From assembly GCA_029688825.1 (NCBI GenBank), contig JARUKX010000002.1, positions 1-64,000 on the forward strand: a stretch of DNA of 64,000 nucleotides, written 5' to 3'. Shown here in pieces: positions 16,319 through 24,901 of this stretch. The stretch comes from Haloarculaceae archaeon H-GB1-1. GTDB taxonomy: Archaea > Halobacteriota > Halobacteria > Halobacteriales > Haloarculaceae. Position 1 is the first letter of the stretch. Each line of letters opens with the position of its first letter. The notes beneath the pieces are model-generated. The model ran no database searches, was not told the origin of the DNA, and saw only the letters and a program-made list of their open reading frames with translations. Position numbers and translations under genes: made by a program.

Positions 16319-16714
16319 TCAGCCAGTCTGTCCCGTTTGTGCCGTTTCTGGCTGGCTGTCTGTGGTCCTGGTGGTCCACCAGAGGTAGGCGAGGAGCACG
16401 ATGAGGACAACCTGCACGGCCTTGTCGACGTAGCCGACGGTGGTGTATTCGCCCGCTTTGACCACGTACCAGATCGGGATTTGGACCGCCGTGTACAGGA
16501 TCCCGACGAGGTACAGGAGGCGACGTCGGTAATCCAGGAGGTAGAGGAGGATGGCGCCGAGGAATCCGACTCCTGCGAGCGCGACCGGAATGCGGTTCTC
16601 GGCCACACCGGCGTAGATGTGTAGTACACCCGTGACGAACACGAGTCCAAGGGCGACCCACGCGAGTGTGGGGATGGAGTCGGTCTTGAATCGGCTCGAT
16701 GTGTCTTGTGCCAT
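16319..16714 (-). CDS. Four-TM haloarchaeal membrane protein
   Basis: 131 residues from MAQDTSSRF. Four hydrophobic stretches (about 17-35, 43-60, 66-85, 93-112) with LYLVGILYTAVQIPIWYVV in the third. It resembles the DUF7475-type small membrane proteins widespread in Halobacteria; their role is unknown. The promoter side shows ACACAATAGGC about 30 bases upstream. Confidence 0.6.
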   Translation of the reverse strand: MAQDTSSRFKTDSIPTLAWVALGLVFVTGVLHIYAGVAENRIPVALAGVGFLGAILLYLLDYRRRLLYLVGILYTAVQIPIWYVVKAGEYTTVGYVDKAVQVVLIVLLAYLWWTTRTTDSQPETAQTGQTG

Positions 16715-16925
16715 ACATAAGATCACACTCGCCAAACACAATAGGCTATCTGCAGTTCCTGAAATCAGGGAAGGGCCGAGTCCGAGCAAATACCGTCGCA
16801 CAGGCTGTGTGTGTCGGTACTGCCCAATCTCGGCGACGGCTGGACCGTCGCGGCGTTCGTGCTCGTTTTTCCTATCACGGCTCGGGCGTTCAACAGAGCT
16901 AGGGATGTAGTATCGAGTGTTTAGG

Positions 16926-17261
16926 TCACTCTTTCGACGGTACGACAAGGTGTTCTTTGAGGTCGCGTGTCCAGTACGTCGCCGGTCCACCGGGACAGCA
17001 CCGGGCACAGAGCTGAATCGGCCCCTCGAGATGGCCGACCTCAACGCGGAACCGCGTGAGTGCTGCGAGCGCGTCAACGACGAGTCCGCACCTGTCGCAG
17101 GTGTGGTGGTCGCGCTCGTCGGGGTCCGGCCGCGTCTGGATGGCGCAGTCGACACAGATTGGGTAGGTGATTCGCTCATCCTGCCCCCAGGTGTGCGCCT
17201 CGCCAGTCTCGGTGCCGGGTGGAGCGTCACAGAAGGCACAGCCAACGAGCGTTTGCTGCAT
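16926..17261 (-). CDS. Cysteine-rich zinc-ribbon protein
   Basis: 111 residues from MQQTLVG (a GTG codon immediately precedes). Four CxxC motifs are present: CAFC, CVDC, CDRC and CARC, the last followed by another Cys. Two zinc ribbons are likely. TYPICVDCAIQTRPDPDERDHH and a C-terminal TYWTRDLKEHLVV resemble DUF7558-type haloarchaeal mobile-element proteins. It is coupled by TGATG overlap to the upstream acidic protein. DNA or protein binding is an inference from the zinc ribbons. Confidence 0.55.
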   Translation of the reverse strand: MQQTLVGCAFCDAPPGTETGEAHTWGQDERITYPICVDCAIQTRPDPDERDHHTCDRCGLVVDALAALTRFRVEVGHLEGPIQLCARCCPGGPATYWTRDLKEHLVVPSKE

Positions 17262-17551
17262 CACTCGTCCTCCTCGCCGGCATCGCTGGCGGCCGTCCAG
17301 CCCTGGTGGAAGACAGCTAACTGCGTGGCTGAATCGAACGCAGTATCACTCGGCTCGTGAACGAGAACGCTGTCCTCGGGAACGGGTGTGACGACGTCCG
17401 CGTCGACGAGATCGTCGACCACGCTACGGGCCATCGTATCGTCGACGTCCGCCGTGTCGACGCCGGTGACGTCGCGGTCCTGTGCGAGGAGCTCAGTCTC
17501 GAACTGTTCATAGTCGGCACTCGTGTCGTCATGTGGATCGGGATCATCCAT
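17261..17551 (-). CDS. Acidic element-borne protein
   Basis: 96 residues, very acidic (MDDPDPHDDTSADYEQFE...). Residues about 35-75 (ARSVVDDLVDADVVTPVPED, VLVHEPSDTAFDSATQLAVFHQGW) look like a folded core. No family recognised. A leader hairpin of the family seen elsewhere in this region lies 24 bases upstream of the ATG, and its stop overlaps the zinc-ribbon gene. Confidence 0.5.
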   Translation of the reverse strand: MDDPDPHDDTSADYEQFETELLAQDRDVTGVDTADVDDTMARSVVDDLVDADVVTPVPEDSVLVHEPSDTAFDSATQLAVFHQGWTAASDAGEEDE

Positions 17552-17575
17552 GGTGAATCACGCTGCGCACGTTGT

Positions 17576-17610
17576 CGCGCGCTGCACGCCTTCTGGCGCG
17601 GATAAACACT
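17576..17610 (-). promoter_or_regulatory. Hairpin leader upstream of the acidic protein gene
   Basis: Minus strand: GTGTTTATC, CGCGC-CAGAAGGCGTGCAG-CGCGC, 24 bases to the ATG. The stem is CGCGC instead of CCCCC, and the loop AGAAGGCGTGC is close to the GAGAGGGGTGC of other copies. Confidence 0.4.
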
Positions 17611-17776
17611 CCACGCGAGACCGCGGCCCTTACTCGCTCCGAGGGATCGTGATCCGGTTTTCGATTCCGCCGACAACAAGCGTCAGCACGTCGTGATGGT
17701 CGGTTAATCACGAGGCGTCGTCACTGGATAGCAAAGCGGTCGTCAATAGCTAAGGAGCCGCTGAGAACCTGTTGAC

Positions 17777-17968
17777 TCACTCGTCTTCGAGCGCGGCGTA
17801 GATCTCCGCGTGGCGGCGTCCGTCAAGTTCCCCCATCTCGAGGGCGATCTGGTGGCGTTCAGCGTCGCTCTCGGCCGCCTGAAACCGCTCGTACAGTCGG
17901 CGGACTTCTTCGTCGACCGTCGCCGAGGAATCGGTGCTGGACGCCATCTCTGTATCGAAGTTACTCAT
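17777..17968 (-). CDS. Small acidic partner of the Doc-like gene (putative antitoxin)
   Basis: 63 residues: a disordered Ser/Thr start, then one or two helices (VDEEVRRLYERFQAAESDAERHQIALEMGELDGRRHAEIYAAL). It begins 12 bases after the stop of the Fic/Doc-like gene, so the two are co-transcribed. Antitoxin function is inferred only from position and size. In classic phd-doc the antitoxin comes first; here it is second. Confidence 0.5.
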   Translation of the reverse strand: MSNFDTEMASSTDSSATVDEEVRRLYERFQAAESDAERHQIALEMGELDGRRHAEIYAALEDE

Positions 17969-17980
17969 TGAGTCCCTTTA

Positions 17981-18379
17981 TCAGTTGCGACGAGCACACG
18001 CTCGGAAGTAGATCACTGCGGTCTCAGTGTCGACGGCGGCTTCATCGGTCGCAAAGCGATGCAGTAGGGCCCGAATTTCGTCGCCGTAGTCAAACGTGTG
18101 TCCGTTCAGCATGTAGAAGACAACCACCGTTCGGAGTGCAGTCCGCTTGTTCCCGTCGACAAAGGGATGATCTGCAACGAGAAGACGCATCAGATGTACC
18201 GCTTTTTCATGCAGTGTCTGTGGAACCTCCCCAAAGTAGCCTTCAGAGACATACTGGACTGTAGATTCGATTGCATCCTCCGACCGAATTCCGGGTTCTG
18301 TGGCGTCGCCCTCCTCAACGATCTGCTCGTGGAGATCGAGAATGAGCCCGACCGAAGGATACGCAACGTCGTCAGTCAC
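17981..18379 (-). CDS. Fic/Doc-family toxin-like protein
   Basis: 132 residues. The motif HPFVDGNKRTAL (about residues 75-86) is an exact Fic/Doc catalytic loop HPFx[D/E]GNKR. The preceding helices (PSVGLILDLHEQIVEEG, LHEKAVHLMRLLVADHPF) fit Doc proteins. Doc transfers phosphate to EF-Tu in bacteria; Fic enzymes mostly AMPylate. Which reaction occurs here is unknown, but the G-N-K loop is the Doc-like variant rather than GNGR. It is first in a two-gene unit with a small acidic protein. Confidence 0.8.
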   Translation of the reverse strand: MTDDVAYPSVGLILDLHEQIVEEGDATEPGIRSEDAIESTVQYVSEGYFGEVPQTLHEKAVHLMRLLVADHPFVDGNKRTALRTVVVFYMLNGHTFDYGDEIRALLHRFATDEAAVDTETAVIYFRACARRN

Positions 18380-18441
18380 ATTTGCGACTCTCTCACGCTA
18401 GCCAATAGTCGTTTCTTCCTTGCAGCGTCGCTCGCTGTCTG

Positions 18442-18969
18442 TTATATCTCTTGGCAGTCGGTACTGGCGCGTTGTTGGCGAGCACGCTCGTAGCGTGTTC
18501 GCTCCTCGCGGGCAGTCGCCCAATCAGAGAGATCACTGTACACGTTGTCAATCGTCCGCTTGTCGCTTGTTTCGGCAACCTCGACGGCGTGGACGGCCGC
18601 GGGCGTCTTGGCGTCGTACACCTCTTCATAGCCGTCGATGTGCGTGGTCAACTTCTCAACGTGCTGCTGGAGGTCCTTGACGGAGTGGTCTGTGGCGAGC
18701 TGGTTGATGCGTCGCCACTCGAAGTACGCGTTGTTGCGCTAGTAGGTGGCCGGATGACCGTCATGGCGTATGACGATGCCGAGTTCTCCGAACCAGCTGA
18801 GGTATTTCCGGGCTGTCTTCGGATCACACTCTGCTCGTTCGGCGATCGCGCTTGCCGTCGTCGGCTCCCGGGTCTGCAGGATGGTGCCGTAGATGCGCTG
18901 TTCGACGTCGTCCTCGCTAAATGGGTCGTCGAAAGAAGAGGGACCGTCCGTGGACGCTGTGTCGGGCAT
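18442..18969 (-). pseudogene. Winged-helix regulator split by in-frame amber
   Basis: From MPDTASTDG the frame has a winged helix (IYGTILQTREPTTASAIAERA, DPKTARKYLSWFGELGIV) and then ...HPATY followed by TAG. In the same frame it continues RNNAYFEWRRINQLATDHSVKDLQQHVEKL and ends in a long charged helix (...ERARQQRASTDCQEI). The post-stop sequence is what homologues of the 7183-7695 type would carry after the wing, so one gene of 175 codons is interrupted by an amber codon at 18739-18741. A TAC-to-TAG change would explain it. Readthrough is the alternative. Confidence 0.55.
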
Positions 18970-19126
18970 ACGTGTTCTTACGGGGCTACTAATATCGTTC
19001 TTACTTCGAGGAAGAGTTCCCCGACAAGTGAGGCGTACTGGGTGCCGCCTGGTTGGCTTCGAAAGGAGCACCGCCTTAACCAACAGCATGCCCGGACTCA
19101 GGGAGTTGTTGGTTAATCCACGCAGG

Positions 19127-19567
19127 TCAGTGCATCCGGAGCTTTCGAGCAGGTTTGACGCTGAACGTATCTGGGTTGTTGACTGGCACGTCGTGACTGC
19201 GATCAGTTGCCTGGGACGACGACCGAGTGAGTCGAGTGATGAGATCCTCACGAACAGCCCGCCGACTGACCGTCGACTCGTGCCACCCAAGTCGTTCATC
19301 GTAGTGCCGTTTCCGGAACATCTCCCCGTTGTCGTCGATGGGGATGAACTGCGCTCGCTTCGCTCCCCACACGTTCGTAGAGACGTACTCCGCACCAACC
19401 TCTTCGTGGGTAAGCTCCACGAGGACACACTCGACGAATGAGACGATGGAGAGCTGACTTCTCTCGTTGGGAACCGTCAGTTCGAGATCCGCCCACGGCG
19501 CATCGCTTGATTGTTCTATCTGTTCGCTACGTAGCCGCGATTGCTGTCGCTCGTGTTCTGAAGACAT
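19127..19567 (-). CDS. Unrecognised element-borne protein
   Basis: 146 residues from MSSEHERQQ. A beta-rich core (LELTVPNERSQLSIVSFVECVLVEL, VGAEYVSTNVWGAKRAQFIPI) is followed by FRKRHYDERLGWHESTVSRRAVRE and a basic tail. No family recognised. A typical leader hairpin lies 23 bases upstream, which supports this start over an ATG 7 codons earlier. Confidence 0.5.
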   Translation of the reverse strand: MSSEHERQQSRLRSEQIEQSSDAPWADLELTVPNERSQLSIVSFVECVLVELTHEEVGAEYVSTNVWGAKRAQFIPIDDNGEMFRKRHYDERLGWHESTVSRRAVREDLITRLTRSSSQATDRSHDVPVNNPDTFSVKPARKLRMH

Positions 19568-19590
19568 ACTAGTTCGGTGGGCGCTCACGG

Positions 19591-19628
19591 CACCCCCTCA
19601 CCCCTCTCGGGGGGTGAGAAAATCCACC
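19591..19628 (-). promoter_or_regulatory. Hairpin leader upstream of the 146-residue gene
   Basis: Minus strand: GGATTTTCT, CACCCCC-CGAGAGGGGTGA-GGGGGTG, 23 bases to the ATG. A seven-pair perfect stem, the longest of the family. Confidence 0.5.
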
Positions 19629-20318
19629 GCGAACCGCGTCCCCATCCGATGAGTGGATTCTGATATGTTTGCTGTAGACTCTTGTCGTTTGGTGGCCCCT
19701 CGACCGGAGAGAGCCAGCGGCGTTTGCACCGGTGTACCCTAGCCTTCCTTTGGATGATATTGGAGGTGCAGAAGATGCTGAAACAAGCGTAGGTTGGGTA
19801 AGAGGGACGTCGGGCACGTCTCAGACGGTAATAGTGTCCTCGACGAACTGTAAAATACGGTTGTTGGTGCAAATCGTGCTTGACGAGGTGGTGAAACTCT
19901 CGAATTCGAAAGATAGAGAGTCACATAGGGGTCAGACTTGGGAAATATCGAATCAAATAATCAATGGCTCGTTTGGGGTTTCTGCCGGTGATCTGCCCGG
20001 GAATGCCGAAATAGTACTATACAAGCCCTGAGAAGTGCGTGACAGGATTTTAGATGCGTCGCATATTCCCTCTTTCAGAGAAATATATGCCATCCGGCAA
20101 TTTCCTTTCTAAGGTCGAAATCTAGAGAGGGACTGGTTTTGTCAAAACTCTCAATCCAAATGAAAATTCACGTAGCTATCGACGTGAGATTTCATATTGA
20201 TCGCGGGAGAGACCCTTCGGGAAATTGCGTACGTCTGGTCCGAAGTGCTTGATATCAACGAAGATTTGCTACTCCCACCCTTGATGTGGCTACCGGACGA
20301 ACTCGGTATCATCTACTG
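19629..20318. other. Gene-poor junction between mobile region and stress island
   Basis: Almost 700 bases with no convincing gene on either strand. Base composition falls to more AT after about 19,850. The frames present are short and lack haloarchaeal acidic composition. This is probably the right boundary of the element-like region and the upstream region of the first UspA gene. Confidence 0.4.
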
Positions 20319-21176
20319 ATGTTCGATAACATCCTCGTCCCGACCGACAGAAGTGACTGTGCACAGGCAGCCGTCGGGTACGCCGCAGACCTGGCGAGAC
20401 GCTATGACGCGAGAGTACACGCACTCTGTGTGGTCGATTCCAGAACGCTCGAAAATGCCCCGCAGTACGACCAAATCAAGAAAGAACGTGAGGAGGTCGC
20501 TGAAAGGACCTGCAATGATATCTCTGTGAGTGGCGTCCCAGTTGAACAAGCAGTCCGTACTGACATCCCCCACAAGGCGATTCTTCGATATACAACTGAA
20601 CAGGACATCGACCTCGTCGTCATGGGGACCCACGGCCGAACCGGCGTCGAACGGTATCTGCTCGGGAGTGTCACCGAGAAGGTCGTCCGACTCTCTGATG
20701 TGCCAGTGTTGACTGTCAAGGCGGAAGACGATGGCGAGGTCACGTACCCCTACACGGACATCTTGGTGCCGACCGACGGAAGTGAGGGATCTGAGGCCGC
20801 TATTGACCCAGCTGTCGATGTTGCAAGCACCTACGATGCTCGCCTCCATGCCCTCTCGGTCATCGATACGATGGCGATGGGCGTCGATGTCGGTTCCGGT
20901 GCAATCCTCGAAGCACTCGAAGAATCGGCCCAATCAGCGGTAGAAACCATTGAGGAGCAAGCGACCCAAGCTTCTGTGTCAGCGGTCGAAACTGCGATAG
21001 AATACGGGAGCCCATACCGAGGGATTCGGTCCTACGTTGAGGAGCACAATATTGATCTCGTCATAATGGGAACTCACGGACGCAATGGTATCGAGCGATA
21101 CCTTCTCGGAAGCGTGGCTGAAAAGACAGTGCGCACGTCACCCGTTCCTGTAATGACCGTTCGTCAGCCAGAGTGA
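20319..21176 (+). CDS. Tandem universal stress protein (two UspA domains)
   Basis: 285 residues from MFDNILVPTDRSD. Each half has the UspA nucleotide fold: LVPTDRSD / LVPTDGSEGSE at the start, and VVMGTHGRTGVERYLLGSVTE / VIMGTHGRNGIERYLLGSVAE, the G-2x-G-9x-G-(S/T) ATP-binding loop in both. Tandem UspAs bind ATP and act in stress adaptation, often beside transporters. It precedes the P-type ATPase by 156 bases on the same strand. Confidence 0.85.
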   Translation: MFDNILVPTDRSDCAQAAVGYAADLARRYDARVHALCVVDSRTLENAPQYDQIKKEREEVAERTCNDISVSGVPVEQAVRTDIPHKAILRYTTEQDIDLVVMGTHGRTGVERYLLGSVTEKVVRLSDVPVLTVKAEDDGEVTYPYTDILVPTDGSEGSEAAIDPAVDVASTYDARLHALSVIDTMAMGVDVGSGAILEALEESAQSAVETIEEQATQASVSAVETAIEYGSPYRGIRSYVEEHNIDLVIMGTHGRNGIERYLLGSVAEKTVRTSPVPVMTVRQPE

Positions 21177-21332
21177 TCCAGCGGGCAGGAATCTCTCTTG
21201 GGCTGTCTCACAGTAGTATCTACCGTTCTCAACACTGGCTCCGCCCTGAACCGTCCCTCTGGTCAAAGGACACCCTGCTTCTGTACTCGACACTGACCAC
21301 TAAGTCGTCCCCTGGCGTACTTCCAGTAACTA

Positions 21333-24077
21333 ATGGCTGTCTCCGCTTCGACCGACGACGAATCTTGGTATTCGCGGGGGCTAAGCCAGATTTACGACTC
21401 TCTTGATGCCGATTCAGATGGTCTCTCGACCGAGGAAGCTGAAAGCCGACACTCTGAACACGGCCCAAATCGCCTGCCGAAAGCGAAGCCAGTCACGGTC
21501 TGGCAGATCTTCCTCCGTCAGTTCAAGAACCCGCTCATCTACATTCTCGCTATCGCGGCAATCGTCTCCTTCGCCATCGGCGAGGAGACTGACGCCGGGT
21601 TCATCGCGCTAGTGCTGTTGGTCAATGCGCTGGTCGGTGGTATCCAGGAATGGCGTGCGGAACGCAGTAGCCAGGCACTCCAACAACTCATCCGGACCCG
21701 CGCGACGGTCATCCGCGATGGGGAGACACGCGACATCGATGGAGAAGACGTGGTTCCGGGCGACGTCGTCCTCCTCGAATCGGGCTATCGCGTTCCTGCA
21801 GACATTCGCTTGGTCTCCACGCACGGTCTGGAAATCGACGAGTCGGCACTTACCGGTGAGTCAGCACCCGTTCTGAAAGATGAGGAGTGGACAGGCGACG
21901 ACCCGGCTTCACTCGGAGACCGGCGCAACATGGCCTACGCTGGCACTGTGGTGAATCGCGGACGGGGGCGCGGTGTCGTCGTCGAAACGGGTGCCGACAC
22001 GGTCGTCGGCCGACTGGCCGAGGACGTCACGGCCGTCGAGGGCGGGCAGCCACCTCTCGTGATGCGCATGGAACGGTTCACCCGCATCGTCGGCCTCGTC
22101 GTCCTCGTCGCCGCAGCGATCACTGCGCTTCTCGGGATTTTCGTCCAGCAGTACGACGCCGTCCAGATGTTCCTGTTCGCCGTTGCACTGGCCGTGTCGG
22201 CGATTCCCGAAGGTCTCCCCGTTGGGATCACGGTGGCGTTGGGCGTCGCTAGCCGACGAATGGCCAAAGTCGGCGTTATCGTTCGTCGCCTGGTGGCTGT
22301 CGAGGGGCTTGGCAGCTGTACGATGATCGCGTCGGACAAGACGGGGACGCTAACAGCCAACGAATTGACCGTCAAACAGGTGCAACTCCCCGATGGAAGC
22401 ACGTTTGAGGTGACCGGCGAAGGGTATGCTCCGGAAGGGAATGTCCTCCAAGACGGGCATCCTCCGAAGCCAGACCTCGCAGACGAGCTGTCTCGTCTCG
22501 CTCGCGCATCTGTGCTCTGCAATGAAGGACAATTGTCTCAACGTGACGAAGAGTGGACGTGGCGCGGTGACCCGACCGACATTGCCCTCCTCGCACTCGG
22601 TCGCAAGCTCGGGTGGTCCCGCCAGTCTGCACTTGATGCGCATCCACAAACCGACGAGATCCCCTTCGAACCCGAACAGCGCTATGCGGCGACGTTTCAC
22701 CGGAGAGACGACGAAACGCGGGTATTCGTCAAGGGCGCGCCCGAGCGTGTTCTGGAAATGTGTACGGATGCAAGCGAGGGCGAATTTTCACAGCCAGCCC
22801 TCCAGCAGCAAGCAAACGAGATGGCCCACAACGGGTACCGCGTGCTCGCTGTTGCGGAAGGAACACTAGAGACGGACCATGATCTGGAACAGCCGCCGTC
22901 CGAACCAACCGACCTGACGTTTCTGGGCTTTCTCGGATTGATCGATCCGCTTCGATCCGGTGCCGCGGAGGCGATTGCGTCGGCGCAGCAGGCTGGTATC
23001 ACAGTCACGATGATTACCGGGGACCATCCGGAGACGGCACTCGCTATCGCCCGGGATCTCGGGCTTGCCGAGTCGGCAGACGAGGTAACCACTGGAGCCG
23101 AACTCATGGACGCCTCGCAAGAGAAACTCGAAGAAATCCTCGAAACAACCCTCGTGTTCGCACGCGTCTCGCCGGACCAGAAGCTCAAGATCGTCGAAGC
23201 TGCCCGGGGCATGGGGCACTACGTAGCCGTCACGGGTGACGGGGTCAACGACGCACCGGCGCTTCGACAGGCGAACATTGGGATCGCTATGGGAAAGATG
23301 GGAACCGACGTGGCCCGTGACGCGGCGGAACTCGTCATCAGTGACGACAACTTTGCGACGATAGTCGCCGGTATCGAACAGGGCCGTGTTGCATTCGACA
23401 ATATCCGCAAGGTGATTTTCTTGCTCATCTCCACCGGCGCGGGAGAGGTCACACTCGTTCTGTTGAGCTTGGCGGCGGGACTGCCGCTCCCGCTGGTGCC
23501 CGTCCAGATCCTCTGGCTGAATCTCGTCACGAACGGGATTCAGGACGTCGCCCTCGCCTTCGAACCCAAGGAGGGAGACGTATTGAATCGTCCGCCGCGC
23601 TCGCCGGACGAGCGAATCTTTAATCAAATCATGATCGAACGGACGCTCGTCGCCGCGCTGGTGATCGGCGTGATCGGGTTCGGGACGTTCGTCTGGTTGC
23701 TGGACCAAGGGCTCTCGGAGGCTGCCGTCCGCAACCACCTGCTCCTCCTGATAGTCCTGTTCCAGATGGTTAACATTGGCAATGCCCGATCCGAGACGAC
23801 GTCGCTGTTCAAGCTCTCACCGTTTCGGAGCCCGATATTGCTCACCGGGACGATTACAGCGTTCTTAGTCCACCTCGGAGCGATGTATTTCCCGCCTGCT
23901 CAGGCGGTCCTCGGAACGGCACCGGTCGCGCTGGAACAGTGGCTCGTTCTCGGCGGGATTGCGCTGACCATCGCCGTCGCTATCGAACTCCACAAACTGA
24001 GCTGGAAAGCGCGGCACCCTCCACGCTCCGAGACAGAGGAACAGCCACCCTCGCAAACTCACGAGAAGGAGACATAG
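21333..24077 (+). CDS. P2-type cation-transporting ATPase A
   Basis: 914 residues. Cation_ATPase_N (YDSLDADSDGLSTEEAESR), TGES actuator loop, AIPEGLPV in helix M4, phosphorylation motif SDKTGTLTANE, MITGDHPETA, TGDGVNDAPAL, and four to six C-terminal helices. Against SERCA from memory, M4 Glu is kept but M5 reads ISTGAGE where SERCA has SSNVGE, and M6 reads NLVTNG instead of NLVTDG. Two calcium-site side chains (Asn768, Asp800 in SERCA numbering) are therefore replaced. It is a plasma-membrane ion pump of uncertain ion, perhaps monovalent. The flanking UspA genes suggest stress-linked control. Confidence 0.85.
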   Translation: MAVSASTDDESWYSRGLSQIYDSLDADSDGLSTEEAESRHSEHGPNRLPKAKPVTVWQIFLRQFKNPLIYILAIAAIVSFAIGEETDAGFIALVLLVNALVGGIQEWRAERSSQALQQLIRTRATVIRDGETRDIDGEDVVPGDVVLLESGYRVPADIRLVSTHGLEIDESALTGESAPVLKDEEWTGDDPASLGDRRNMAYAGTVVNRGRGRGVVVETGADTVVGRLAEDVTAVEGGQPPLVMRMERFTRIVGLVVLVAAAITALLGIFVQQYDAVQMFLFAVALAVSAIPEGLPVGITVALGVASRRMAKVGVIVRRLVAVEGLGSCTMIASDKTGTLTANELTVKQVQLPDGSTFEVTGEGYAPEGNVLQDGHPPKPDLADELSRLARASVLCNEGQLSQRDEEWTWRGDPTDIALLALGRKLGWSRQSALDAHPQTDEIPFEPEQRYAATFHRRDDETRVFVKGAPERVLEMCTDASEGEFSQPALQQQANEMAHNGYRVLAVAEGTLETDHDLEQPPSEPTDLTFLGFLGLIDPLRSGAAEAIASAQQAGITVTMITGDHPETALAIARDLGLAESADEVTTGAELMDASQEKLEEILETTLVFARVSPDQKLKIVEAARGMGHYVAVTGDGVNDAPALRQANIGIAMGKMGTDVARDAAELVISDDNFATIVAGIEQGRVAFDNIRKVIFLLISTGAGEVTLVLLSLAAGLPLPLVPVQILWLNLVTNGIQDVALAFEPKEGDVLNRPPRSPDERIFNQIMIERTLVAALVIGVIGFGTFVWLLDQGLSEAAVRNHLLLLIVLFQMVNIGNARSETTSLFKLSPFRSPILLTGTITAFLVHLGAMYFPPAQAVLGTAPVALEQWLVLGGIALTIAVAIELHKLSWKARHPPRSETEEQPPSQTHEKET

Positions 24078-24098
24078 GGATTGAAATCTGGTGGAAAT

Positions 24099-24518
24099 TC
24101 AGTTTTGCTCCTCGCCCCGAACGGTTAGTACGGGAACAGGCGACCGCCGAACCACTCGCTCGGCGACGCTTCCCATGACGACCCGGTCGATACCAGTCCG
24201 GCCGTGGGTGCCCATGACTACCATGTCGATGTCGTGCTCAGAGACGTATTCCAGAATCTCTTCGTGCGGATTCCCTTCGACGATCTCGGTCACGACGGTC
24301 AGCCCAGCCTGCGTTCCAGTCACCTCAACGTCTCGTACTGCCTGACGTCCTTCTTCTCGAAGCGTTTCGAGCAACGGCCCAGAACGGGCTACTCGGGTAT
24401 CGACGACGAATAGGGTATGAAGAGTCGCGTCCCACTGTGACCCGATCTCTATGCCGTGTTCGAGAGCGGCTTTCGCTCCCTGACTCCCGTCTGTCGGAAC
24501 CAAGATGTCGTTGTACAT
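24099..24518 (-). CDS. Single-domain universal stress protein
   Basis: 139 residues from MYNDILVPTDGSQG. Contains VVMGTHGRTGIDRVVMGSVAERVV, the complete ATP-binding loop. It is convergent with ATPase A (22 bases between stops). The spacing leaves no room for separate terminators, so the 3' ends may overlap. Confidence 0.85.
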   Translation of the reverse strand: MYNDILVPTDGSQGAKAALEHGIEIGSQWDATLHTLFVVDTRVARSGPLLETLREEGRQAVRDVEVTGTQAGLTVVTEIVEGNPHEEILEYVSEHDIDMVVMGTHGRTGIDRVVMGSVAERVVRRSPVPVLTVRGEEQN

Positions 24519-24605
24519 GTTTCCTTCTTGGAGTCGAGGTACTTTCAAAGCTACACGGGTGATAGCACCACCTACTGATTCGTTCGGCGAGGACGTAAAC
24601 CCCCA

Positions 24606-24737
24606 ATGACGATGAAAACCGTGCTTGAGGAGATTGACGAGGTGGTGAGAGACGTATTTGACCTTGCGGCCCGCAGGCAGGCGAAACGAAAGGAAGGTCG
24701 CGGCGGAACGTCTACGAGAGGTCGTCCCGGGAGGTAA
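24606..24737 (+). CDS. 43-residue basic ORF, possibly a remnant
   Basis: MTMKTVLEEIDEVVRDVFDL is followed by an Arg/Lys/Gly-rich tail. A nucleotide stretch like its start (GTGCTTGA.GA..TGACGAGGTGGTGA) also occurs near 19874, which hints at a dispersed mobile-element remnant. No ribosome-binding site is seen. It is in the 383-base gap between a UspA gene and the CBS protein. Confidence 0.2.
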   Translation: MTMKTVLEEIDEVVRDVFDLAARRQAKRKEGRGGTSTRGRPGR

Positions 24738-24901
24738 AGCACATCGCAGCAGATGTTGAGACCGGAGCCCTCAATGCATAGCTAGTCGTCTCAGAACGCA
24801 GATTATAACGCTGTCAGTACTCAGCGTACCGTTCCTCAAATATCAAGGGGGGGAGGGAACAAGCATAACCGTCTAGCGCCCCTCCCAGTAGAGAGTAACA
24901 T

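Noticed and set aside
1-19600. Amber recoding (pyrrolysine or suppressor) as explanation of the in-frame TAG codons
   Set aside because: TAG is also an ordinary stop for intact genes here and no pyl or suppressor tRNA gene is visible; nonsense mutation is simpler. Kept only as a question in the findings.
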